Assembly (NCBI GenBank): GCA_021780585.1
Contig: JAJXYM010000058.1
Span: forward strand, 1 to 14,378
Direction: 5' to 3'
DNA from: Deltaproteobacteria bacterium
GTDB lineage: Bacteria > Desulfobacterota > Binatia > Binatales > Binataceae
Length of the DNA: 14,378 nt
Shown: in pieces, positions 7,937 through 14,213 of the stretch
Position numbering within the stretch: position 1 is the first letter of the stretch
Layout of the letters: the number at the start of each line of letters is the position of its first letter
The notes under the pieces: model-generated
What the model saw: only the letters and a program-made list of their open reading frames with translations
Database searches by the model: none
What the model was told of the DNA's origin: nothing
Translations under genes and position numbers: made by a program

Positions 7937-9828
7937 CGCCGGCGCCGGCGGCCGCCGTCCGCGGCGAGCTCGATCGCGCGCCCGCGGTCGAAGCCGATCG
8001 GACGCGCGGTCTTGCCGCTCCAGCGCGCGCCGGTCTCCATCGCCAGCGCCTCCTCGAAGTCCACCGCGGTGAGCGGTCCCGCGGGCGTGCGCGCCAGCGC
8101 CAGCCGGGCGGCGTTCCAGATCACGTTCTTGATTTCGCCGCCGCTCAATGCGGCCGCCGCCAGCCGATCCAGGTCGACGTCCCGCGCGAGCGGAATCCGT
8201 TTCGGCAGCAGCTTCTTCCAGATCGGCTTGCGCATCGCGGCGGTCGGCCGTTCGAACTCGACCTTGATTGCGATCCGCCGCTCGAGCGCGGGATCAAGGG
8301 CCAGCTTGCGGTTGGTGGCGAGGACGCACAGCCCATCGAATTTTTCGATCCGCTCGAGCAATACGTTCACCTCGCGCGCCTCCCACGGCTGGGTCGCGGC
8401 CTCGCGGCTGTGGAACATCGCGTCGGCCTCGTCGAAAAACAGCACCGCGTTCGCTTCGGCCGCTTCGCTGAAAATCCGCGCGATATTCTTTTCCGTCTCG
8501 CCGACCCAGCAGCTTTGCAGCTCCGCGTAATTGGCCGTGATAATCGGCCGGCCAAGTTCGTGCGCGATCGCCTCGGCCGTCGCCGTCTTGCCGACTCCCG
8601 GCGGTCCCGCGAACAGCATCGTCAGCCCGCGCCCGTAGCCGAATTTGGCGCCGAGTCCCCAGCCGTCGAACAGCAGCTCGCGATTGGCCATTTGCGCCAG
8701 GGCCATCCGGATCGCCCGGCGCGCGGCGTCGCCCAGCGCCAGGTCGTCGAGCCGCGCGAGGGGGCGATGCGGCCGGTTGCGGGTCGGGCGCGAGCGCCTT
8801 GACGGCACGCCGAAGCGCTTGAGCGCTTCGGGCGTCAATTCGAATTCGCAGCTTCGCAGCGCCGCCTCGTCCTCAATCGCCGGACCGCCCGCCCGTCCGC
8901 CGCATGCCCGGACGAGACCCTCGGCGCGCAGCCGCGACCGTCCGCCGAGCAGCTTCAGCGTATGCCGGATTTGCGGAATCGATTCGCTTGCGCATTGCGC
9001 GAGGCCCTCCCCGGTGAAGAGATCGTCGCCGGGATCGGAAAAGCCCAGCTCCTTGCCGATCAGCAGGATTACGATTTGCGCCTCGGAGTCGCTCAGGCGG
9101 GCGCGGCGCATCTGGTGGAGCGGCCAGCGCGGATAACGTTCGACGATGCGCCAGAAGGCCGCCGCGTCGCGCCGGACGCGCCGATTGCACGGCTCGATTT
9201 CGGCGCGACGAGCGAAGTCGCGCGCCATCCCGATTGCGGAACCGCGCTCGCGCAGCGCGTCGAACAGCGCATGCGAGCGGTCGAGCAGTTCGTCCTGGCC
9301 GCGCACCGCGCAGGCGCCGGCGTCGCGCCGGCTGGTGAGCGCGCCGATCAACTCGGATGCGGCCTTGGGATGCTCGCCGAAGGGTCCGCAAATTTCGATT
9401 TCGATCAGCCCCTTGCGAATCAGCCGGCCCTCGGGCCTGAGCGCCCGCGCCATCCGGAGCCGGTCGGCGGCGCCACCGGCGCTGGCGGCCAGCAGTTCGG
9501 GATTGCCCCCGAACTCGGCCAGGCCCAGCTCCCGCAGCGCCATCAGCAGCGCGACCTCGCGTTCGATGCGGCTCAGCCGATGGCGCCGAAAGAGCTCGGC
9601 CAGACGAAGTCCCCTGAGGCTCAGATCGATCCGGTCGTGCATCCGCGCCGCCATCAGAGCGACCATCCGGCGCGGTCCGGCGGCGCAGGTCGCGACGGCG
9701 GCGCGCGTCTCGGCGACGGTGCGGGCGAATTCGATCAGATCGGCGTCGGAACGAAAGGGCTTAACGCCCGCCGCCATCAGGCGGCGCGCGCGGCCGATCA
9801 GCTCCTCGACATCAGTCTCCTTCGGCAT
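7933..9828 (-). CDS. AAA+ ATPase with duplicated N-terminal helical/winged-helix-like module
   Basis: 631 aa. The start at 9828 is preferred over upstream starts because GAGGAG (minus strand, 9836-9841) sits 7 nt before it. The C-terminal third is a classical AAA+ module: Walker A GPPGVGKT (408-415), a pore-loop-like CWVGETE with aromatic W441, Walker B VLFFDEAD (462-469), sensor 1 ATN (504-506), an arginine-finger candidate at R517/R518 and LSGGEIKN further on. All catalytic elements look intact, so it is probably an active hexameric unfoldase or remodeller. The N-terminal 310 residues are not a family I can name. They contain two similar segments (about 79-146 and 239-311), each with LS..E..[IV].LL...[KR]ELG followed by a GR.RL...GL[IV] end. 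The C-terminus is an Arg run (RRRRR). No protease or peptidase domain is attached. It is divergent from a WYL regulator and shares its upstream region. Related ATPases occur next to contractile-injection or other accessory systems, but no such partner is visible here. Confidence 0.85.
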   Translation of the reverse strand: MPKETDVEELIGRARRLMAAGVKPFRSDADLIEFARTVAETRAAVATCAAGPRRMVALMAARMHDRIDLSLRGLRLAELFRRHRLSRIEREVALLMALRELGLAEFGGNPELLAASAGGAADRLRMARALRPEGRLIRKGLIEIEICGPFGEHPKAASELIGALTSRRDAGACAVRGQDELLDRSHALFDALRERGSAIGMARDFARRAEIEPCNRRVRRDAAAFWRIVERYPRWPLHQMRRARLSDSEAQIVILLIGKELGFSDPGDDLFTGEGLAQCASESIPQIRHTLKLLGGRSRLRAEGLVRACGGRAGGPAIEDEAALRSCEFELTPEALKRFGVPSRRSRPTRNRPHRPLARLDDLALGDAARRAIRMALAQMANRELLFDGWGLGAKFGYGRGLTMLFAGPPGVGKTATAEAIAHELGRPIITANYAELQSCWVGETEKNIARIFSEAAEANAVLFFDEADAMFHSREAATQPWEAREVNVLLERIEKFDGLCVLATNRKLALDPALERRIAIKVEFERPTAAMRKPIWKKLLPKRIPLARDVDLDRLAAAALSGGEIKNVIWNAARLALARTPAGPLTAVDFEEALAMETGARWSGKTARPIGFDRGRAIELAADGGRRRRR

Positions 9829-9899
9829 CGGCGAACTCCTCGGTTGGGTCTCGAGCGCGCCGGCGGCGCCGCGCTCATTGCGAATAAATAACTCCCGCG

Positions 9900-9918
9900 T
9901 ATGACAACGGTTGTCGTA
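9900..9918. promoter_or_regulatory. Palindromic operator-like site in the AAA+/WYL divergent region
   Basis: The arms GACAAC and GTTGTC flank a single central G. With a T.G wobble and two more flanking pairs the symmetry extends to 9 positions per side. It covers the -35 hexamer of the predicted WYL promoter. Its size and position fit a dimeric repressor such as the WYL protein itself, an inference from layout. Confidence 0.5.
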
Positions 9919-9930
9919 AACCCGTACAAT
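9901..9930 (+). promoter_or_regulatory. Sigma-70-type promoter of the WYL-selD transcript
   Basis: ATGACA (9901-9906, 5 of 6 to TTGACA), an 18-bp spacer and TACAAT (9925-9930, 5 of 6 to TATAAT). Transcription would start near 9937, downstream of the alternative ATG at 9901, and before the AGGAG at 9952-9956. It therefore also supports 9967 as the true start of the regulator. Confidence 0.55.
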
Positions 9931-9966
9931 CGGCCAGTTAAAGTCCGTCGCAGGAGACGCCCGCCG

Positions 9967-11082
9967 ATGCCCGCCCGTCATCGCCAGCCGACCTATCCGG
10001 CCGCGATCAAGTTCGCGACCATCGTCCACGAACTGTTTCAGTCGCCAACCGGCATTTCGTTCGCGCGGCTCAGAGAGCGTTTTGGGCTCTCGGAACGCAC
10101 GGTCGAGCGCTACGCCGATGAGCTGACGAAAAAGCTGAAGGATCGAATGGGCCGAACGCCGATCGAAATTCGCGGCCAGGGCGACGATCGACGGCTATGC
10201 ATGGTCGGAGCCGGGATGCGCACGGAGACGAACGCCTATCAGGCGGCGGCGCTCTACTTCGCCTTTCGCGCGCTGGAGTTTCTGCGCAATACGGTGATTG
10301 GCGATGGGGTCGAGGATTTGTGGGACGCGGCGTTCGCCAGGATGAACGCGCCGGCGCAGCTCCGGCTCAACGATATCGAGCGCAAATTCCACGCGGTCCC
10401 ATACGCGCCCAAGGATTACGCGCCGCATGAGGAAACTATCGATCTGATTCTGCGGGCGCTACTGATGCAGCGGCGCCTGAAGCTGACATATCGCAGCGTG
10501 GGCGGCGGCGAACCGCGCGAGCATCATTTCGCCCCCTTCACGCTGTTGGAATATCGCGGCGGACTCTATCTGCTCGGCCGCAGCGATCGCGGCGCGAACA
10601 TCATCTATCTCGCGGTCGAGCGGATCGCCTCCGCCGCGTTCGACCTGAACGATCGCGGCGACCCGATTCACTTCGCGCTGCCGCGCGGTTACACGCCGCA
10701 AAAATACACCCAGGGCGTATTCGGCTTGCTCGATGGTCCGGAAACCGAAGTCGAACTTTTGATTCGCAGCGACGATTCGCTGCCCTATCTCGAAAGCCGC
10801 GCGATCCATCCGACGCAACGCTTCATCAAACGGCCCGACGGGCGGACCGTGCTCACGATGCGGGTACGCGGGACGACCGAGTTGCGTAACTGGATCATGA
10901 GCTTCGGCCCGTGGCTGGAAGTGCTGAAGCCACTCGAATTGCGCGCGGAAATCGCCCGACTCCATCGCGAGGCTCTGAGCGCTTACGATGAAACGCCGGC
11001 GACGCCTCCGAAGTCCGGCGACGACGGCGATCGGCGCCCGGCCATACGCGGACCATTGAGCCGGACGAACGCCCGGCGCTAA
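9967..11082 (+). CDS. WYL domain-containing HTH transcriptional regulator
   Basis: 371 aa from ATG 9967. A helix-turn-helix lies at about residues 14-60 (AIKFATIVHELF, then FARLRERFGLSERTVERYADEL, with recognition helix around SERTVERY). A WYL sensor domain spans about 158-225 (LILRALLMQRRLKLTYRSVGGG, then EHHFAPFTLLEYRGGLYLLGRSDRG), and a WCX-like C-terminal domain follows (about 240-340, with ELLIRSDDSLPYLESRAIHPTQRF and TTELRNWIMSFGPWLEVLKPLELR). WYL proteins sense nucleic acids or nucleotides and commonly regulate stress, defence or repair genes. ATG 9967 is chosen because AGGAG (9952-9956) precedes it and a promoter covers the alternative ATG 9901, whose extra 22 residues look non-protein-like. 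It likely controls the divergent AAA+ gene and itself through the palindrome at 9900-9918. selD begins 11 nt after its stop, so the two are probably co-transcribed. Confidence 0.9.
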   Translation: MPARHRQPTYPAAIKFATIVHELFQSPTGISFARLRERFGLSERTVERYADELTKKLKDRMGRTPIEIRGQGDDRRLCMVGAGMRTETNAYQAAALYFAFRALEFLRNTVIGDGVEDLWDAAFARMNAPAQLRLNDIERKFHAVPYAPKDYAPHEETIDLILRALLMQRRLKLTYRSVGGGEPREHHFAPFTLLEYRGGLYLLGRSDRGANIIYLAVERIASAAFDLNDRGDPIHFALPRGYTPQKYTQGVFGLLDGPETEVELLIRSDDSLPYLESRAIHPTQRFIKRPDGRTVLTMRVRGTTELRNWIMSFGPWLEVLKPLELRAEIARLHREALSAYDETPATPPKSGDDGDRRPAIRGPLSRTNARR

Positions 11083-11093
11083 ACTTCGTCGCG

Positions 11094-12167
11094 ATGGCTG
11101 GCAAAGACGACGCCAATCCGACGCGTACGGAACTGATTCGCCTCACCGCCCGCTGCAAGGCGGCGGGTTGAGCCGGTAAACTCGGTCCGGCGGACCTCGA
11201 GGCGGTTTTGTCGCGTCTGGACTTCGGGCATCGCCCCGAAGTGATCGTCGGTATCGCCACCGGCGACGACGCGGGTGTGTATCTGCTGCGCGAGGACCTC
11301 GCGATCGTCAATACGGTGGATTTTTTCACGCCCGTGGTCGACGACCCGTTCACCTACGGCCAGATCGCCGCCGCCAATGCCCTTTCCGACGTTTACGCGA
11401 TGGGCGGCGAGCCGCGTATCGCCCTCAACCTCGTATGCTGGCCACAGGCGGGATTGCCGGCCGAGATGCTGGCGGAAATTCTGCGCGGCGCGCTGGCCAA
11501 GGCGGCCGAAGCCGGAGTCGCGATCGTCGGCGGCCATAGCGTGGCCGACGAAGAGGTGAAATTCGGCATGGCGGTGACCGGCGTGATCGATCCGCGCCGG
11601 GTGATTCGCAACGTCGGCGCCCGTCCCGGCGACGCCCTGGTGCTGACCAAGCCGCTCGGTACGGGCATCCTGATGACCGCGCTCAAGCGCGACGCCCTGC
11701 CCGCCGATCAATACGCCGCCGCGGTCGCCGCGATGGCCGAACTGAACGCCGCCTCCGCGCGCGCGATGCTCCGTTACGATCCGCACGCCGCGACCGATAT
11801 CACCGGCTTCGGCCTGGCCGGCCATGGCGTGAAAATGGCCGATGGCAGCGGCGTTACCCTGCGGCTCGAAGAGTCCGATCTGCCCCTGCTGCCGGGCGTG
11901 CTCGAATTGATCCGCGACGGGATGATTCCCGGCGGCGGCCGGCGTAATCGCGAGTTCTACGGACCGCGCGTCAGTATCGCCGAGGAGGTCGCCGACGAAA
12001 TGGCCGAAGTCGTTTTCGATCCGCAGACCTCGGGCGGACTGCTGATCGCGCTGGGCGAGGCCGACGCCGAGGCGCTCACGGCCGAACTGCAGCGGGCCGG
12101 CAACGCCGACGCGCGGATTATCGGCCGCGTGGTCGAGCAGGGGATTTTCGCGATCGAGATAGTCTAG
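11094..12167 (+). CDS. selD: Selenophosphate synthase SelD, selenocysteine-containing (TGA at 11169-11171 read as Sec)
   Basis: 357 aa if the in-frame TGA at codon 26 is read as selenocysteine. The N-terminus reads RTELIRLTARCKAAG-U-AGKLGP, which aligns with E. coli RLTQYSHGAG-C-GCKISP. The Sec falls exactly on catalytic Cys17 and K29 on essential Lys20. Downstream motifs are intact: GDDAGVYLL, VDFFTPVVDDPFTYGQIAAANALSDVYAMGG, ATDITGFGLAGH and DPQTSGGLL. The enzyme makes selenophosphate from selenide and ATP, the selenium donor for Sec-tRNA. A caller that treats TGA as stop would start it at TTG 11208, after the catalytic residue, giving an apparently truncated protein. ATG 11094 is the only sensible start; it has no clear Shine-Dalgarno and lies 11 nt after the WYL stop, suggesting coupling. 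The TGA is followed by a SECIS-like hairpin. SelB is encoded in the same window. Confidence 0.93.
11181..11201 (+). promoter_or_regulatory. Candidate bacterial SECIS element of selD
   Basis: Hairpin just after the Sec codon: CTC (11181-83) pairs with GAG (11199-201) and GGTCC (11184-88) with GGACC (11192-96). There is a 2-nt bulge (TC, 11197-98) and an apical GGC loop. The first loop G is 17 nt past the TGA, inside the distance window reported for bacterial SECIS elements, and guanosine in the loop is the expected SelB contact. An alternative, less favourably placed fold pairs GCCGG (11172-76) with CCGGC (11187-91). Confidence 0.65.
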
Positions 12168-12223
12168 CTATTTTCAATTTGCTCCAACCCGTCTTTCTTT
12201 CGCTCTCGCGCACAAATTCCGCT

Positions 12224-12295
12224 TCGTCATTCGGACCGCCAGCCACGCTTTCGGACGGTCGTTGCCGCGGGCTTCCGCGACGCTGACAATGACGA
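12224..12295. repeat. Intergenic dyad / cloverleaf-like palindromic structure
   Basis: Outer arms TCGTCATT (12224-31) and AATGACGA (12288-95) are exact reverse complements. They enclose two smaller hairpins: GACCG (12234-38) with CGGTC (12256-60), and CGCGG-GCTT-CCGCG (12266-79). The outer TCGTCATT/AATGACGA ends resemble the dispersed CGTCATT...AATGACG palindromic repeats of many proteobacterial genomes, so this may be one such element; it could also help terminate selD transcripts. Confidence 0.45.
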
Positions 12296-12314
12296 CGCGT
12301 CGCCATGCCGTATC

Positions 12315-12337
12315 GTGTAATTTTGTTCAAATTACAC
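12315..12337. promoter_or_regulatory. Perfect inverted repeat, candidate activator/enhancer binding site
   Basis: GTGTAATTT (12315-23) and AAATTACAC (12329-37) are exact reverse complements with a 5-nt spacer. No T-tract follows, so it is not terminator-like. It lies about 160 bp before the predicted sigma-54 start site, a normal place for an enhancer-binding protein. Confidence 0.5.
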
Positions 12338-12470
12338 AAATTCCAAAAGCTGAGTCATACGACCGGATCGGACACAAGATTACATCAGAGCGCTAAAACT
12401 TTGATAGAAAATCGAGTCTTTCCAGGTTATGAGCCGCTATAACTATCAGTCCCTTATGTGGCATGATTGG

Positions 12471-12486
12471 CGGCACATCAATTGCT
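12471..12486 (+). promoter_or_regulatory. Sigma-54 (RpoN) type -24/-12 promoter
   Basis: CGGCACATCAATTGCT carries the obligatory GG (12472-73) and GC (12484-85) exactly 10 bp apart. It matches the consensus TGGCACG-R-N3-TTGCW at GGCAC and at all of TTGCW. Transcription would start near 12496, leaving a leader of about 34 nt with a strong ribosome binding site before ATG 12530. Confidence 0.6.
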
Positions 12487-12529
12487 GTTCGCCGATCAGG
12501 GCTTGATTTATTTATTGAGGAGGAACCTC

Positions 12530-14125
12530 ATGGGGGATCAATCAATCAATAGAATATCCTCACAAGGATTAACCATTGCGGCTTTGGCGTTGCTGGGATT
12601 GGCTCTGACCAACGGCGTGACGACGGCGGCGCCGCTCGGCGCTGTTAACGGAAAGTTCGGCAAGCGCAACACCTGTAGCGAATCTGACTACCAGCACGTA
12701 TGGGTCACGGTCAGCGACGTGCAGGCGCACAAAATCCCCGGCGGATGGACCGATCTGACGCCCGGAATGCAAACCGCGCCGATGCAGGTCGATCTGCTCG
12801 ATGCGAACGCAACCGATTGTTTTCTGGCCTCGCTTGGCGTCACGACCGGCCTGCCGGTGGGCCATTATCAACAGATCCGGATTATCCTGTGGGACAGCGC
12901 GGGACCCGGGAACGGCAAAGGTAAAGGCAAGGGTAAAGGAAAAGGCAAGGGCAAGGGCGGCGGCGGTTCGGTGACTCCGCCAGCCGTCAATGCCTGCGCT
13001 TCCGTCGGCAGCTACGATTGCGTTCAACTCGCCGATGGCGGCATCGATCCCCTGTCCGTCAACGTCGAGACCCGCACGGGATTGCGGATTCCGCCCGGAC
13101 AGATCGCACGCGGCGGGCTGAATATCCAGCCGAACGAACTGCTCGACCTCGATATCGATTTTGACGTATGCGAATCGGTGTTGGAGGCCGGTAACAGCGG
13201 CAAATACATCCTGAAGCCGGCATTGTTCCAGGGCGAAGCCGATACCAATCCGCTTCTGAACGGCACTCTTTACGTCGGCGCGTCCGGCGGCGGGATCGTA
13301 AGTCCAAACACGTCTTTGCCGGTGGCTGGCGCGTATGTTTACCTGGAGAGCCAGACTCCGGCCGATTCCACCGAAATCGGCGATCCAGAGCCGGTATCCG
13401 GCAGTTTTGCGCAGGTCGAGAATCTTGTCGATACGACCATCAGCGGCGCGGACGGCGGGTTCGCCTTCTGTGCTCCGGACGCGGGCGCTTATGAAATAGT
13501 CGGCGACAGCGACGCGATGCCGACGGACGGCAATGCGTCGAATGCGACGATCACGACCGACGTGACGATGACGGACCTCGGCGCAACCGCCGGCGCCATT
13601 CCACTGCTCGACGACGGCACGTCGCCAGCGCTGCTGGAATCGCTCGTTACGACGCAAAACACCGCGGCGCCCGGCGACGTGATCGCCTTCGCCGGCGCCC
13701 AGCCGTTTACCGGCGCTGGCAACGTCACGATCCAGGCGATCGTGCCGCCGCTCAGCGGAACTTTGCCCGCCCCGGCGCCGGGTGCGTCACTGCCGGCCGT
13801 CGCGACCGCGGCAGCGCTGAATACTTCCAATTGCCCGGCGCTCTCCGATCTGAATCCGACCCTGACATGTTCGGCCGGCGCGAATTGCGCATGCTTCACG
13901 CTGGCGCTGCCGAATAGCAATCCGGTGATCGGTCCGGCCAATGGCCCGTTTGTGACGCCCGCGGCCAATCCGGCGAATTATTCGGTGCTTGGCGCGGCGT
14001 CTAATTTGAGCGGCAGCGGCGCCGAGGAATGCGATCCGTCCGCGCTGATCACCGATCCGTTCGCGCTGACGTCATTTCCGCAACTGCTTGCGACGCCGAT
14101 GTTGAGCTTCGTCGGCTGCGATTGA
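12530..14125 (+). CDS. Secreted DUF4382 domain protein with (Gly-Lys)7 tract and carboxypeptidase-regulatory-like domain
   Basis: 531 aa. ATG 12530 has GAGGAGG (12517-12523) 6 nt upstream, which outweighs the in-frame ATG at 12467 that precedes the promoter. A Sec signal peptide covers about residues 1-34 (hydrophobic LTIAALALLGLALTNGV, then TTAA). A DUF4382-like domain starts near residue 39 (HVWVTVSDVQAH...GGWTDLTP...MQVDLLDA...LPVGHYQQIRIIL). It is interrupted by a low-complexity (GK)7 plus GGGGS stretch (129-147), and resumes to about 250 (IPPGQIARGGLNIQPNELLDLDIDFDV, YILKPALF). A CarboxypepD_reg-like beta-sandwich follows (about 258-328, PVAGAYVYLES...ISGADGGFAFCAPDAGAYEIVG). The last 200 residues are Ala, Pro, Ser and Thr rich with several cysteines (NCPALSD..., GANCACF, EECDPS, FVGCD), likely disulphide-bonded outside the cell. 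There is no LPXTG or other clear anchor. Function unknown; cell-surface or matrix role is inferred. Confidence 0.8.
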   Translation: MGDQSINRISSQGLTIAALALLGLALTNGVTTAAPLGAVNGKFGKRNTCSESDYQHVWVTVSDVQAHKIPGGWTDLTPGMQTAPMQVDLLDANATDCFLASLGVTTGLPVGHYQQIRIILWDSAGPGNGKGKGKGKGKGKGKGGGGSVTPPAVNACASVGSYDCVQLADGGIDPLSVNVETRTGLRIPPGQIARGGLNIQPNELLDLDIDFDVCESVLEAGNSGKYILKPALFQGEADTNPLLNGTLYVGASGGGIVSPNTSLPVAGAYVYLESQTPADSTEIGDPEPVSGSFAQVENLVDTTISGADGGFAFCAPDAGAYEIVGDSDAMPTDGNASNATITTDVTMTDLGATAGAIPLLDDGTSPALLESLVTTQNTAAPGDVIAFAGAQPFTGAGNVTIQAIVPPLSGTLPAPAPGASLPAVATAAALNTSNCPALSDLNPTLTCSAGANCACFTLALPNSNPVIGPANGPFVTPAANPANYSVLGAASNLSGSGAEECDPSALITDPFALTSFPQLLATPMLSFVGCD

Positions 14126-14130
14126 TCGGT

Positions 14131-14200
14131 TGACGCGCCGCCAGCGGCGCGTCACGACCGGCGGTGGAAGCTTGAAGAGCCTCCGCCGCCGGTTTTTTTT
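14131..14200 (+). terminator. Rho-independent terminator of the DUF4382 gene, preceded by a second perfect hairpin
   Basis: The terminator stem pairs ACCGGCGG (14157-64) with CCGCCGGT (14186-93) and continues inward with GGA/TCC and a short GCT/AGC helix. It is followed directly by eight T residues (14193-14200). Just before it, 14131-14154 is an 11-bp perfect inverted repeat (TGACGCGCCGC, 2-nt centre). It begins 5 bp after the stop codon. The T-run serves the plus strand only. Confidence 0.85.
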
Positions 14201-14213
14201 GCGTGTTGCAAGA

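Larger units (their letters stand above)
9829..9966. other. Shared divergent regulatory region of the AAA+ and WYL genes
   Basis: 138 bp between two divergent start codons, each with a good Shine-Dalgarno. It contains a near-perfect palindrome (9900-9918) and a plus-strand promoter (9901-9930). An AT-rich patch (ATTGCGAATAAATAACT, 9877-9893) could hold the -10 of the AAA+ gene, with TTGTCA (minus strand, rc of 9902-9907) as its -35, though spacing to a -10 is unclear. Confidence 0.55.
12168..12529. other. Long intergenic region between selD and the DUF4382 gene
   Basis: 362 bp without a supportable gene and visibly richer in A and T than the flanking coding DNA from about 12300 on. It contains a folded dyad structure (12224-12295), a perfect inverted repeat (12315-12337), an isolated half site ATTACA (12379-12384), a sigma-54 type promoter (12471-12486) and the ribosome binding site GAGGAGG (12517-12523). 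TATAAC (12438-12443 area) could be a sigma-70 -10 box but has no matching -35. Confidence 0.7.

Noticed and set aside
8962..9904. Long plus-strand frames (309 and 252 aa) across the AAA+ gene
   Set aside because: Antisense to a clear AAA+ ATPase; composition is that of a shadow frame.
9901..9966. WYL start at ATG 9901
   Set aside because: The codons overlap the palindrome and promoter, and the 22 extra residues are a Val/Arg-rich non-domain stretch. ATG 9967 has AGGAG upstream.
9829..10029. N-terminal extension of the AAA+ protein to 10029
   Set aside because: It would run through the WYL promoter and coding start. A strong GAGGAG site before ATG 9828 gives a better start.
11208..12167. Truncated SelD starting at TTG 11208
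   Set aside because: This start discards the catalytic residue and essential Lys. The upstream frame encodes the conserved N-terminus once TGA is read as Sec.
12467..12529. DUF4382 protein start at ATG 12467
   Set aside because: It lies before the predicted transcription start and would place 21 residues ahead of the signal peptide. ATG 12530 has a near-perfect ribosome binding site.
12569..13657. 362-aa minus-strand frame inside the DUF4382 gene
   Set aside because: No motif, and the opposite strand has a signal peptide, a ribosome binding site and recognisable domains.
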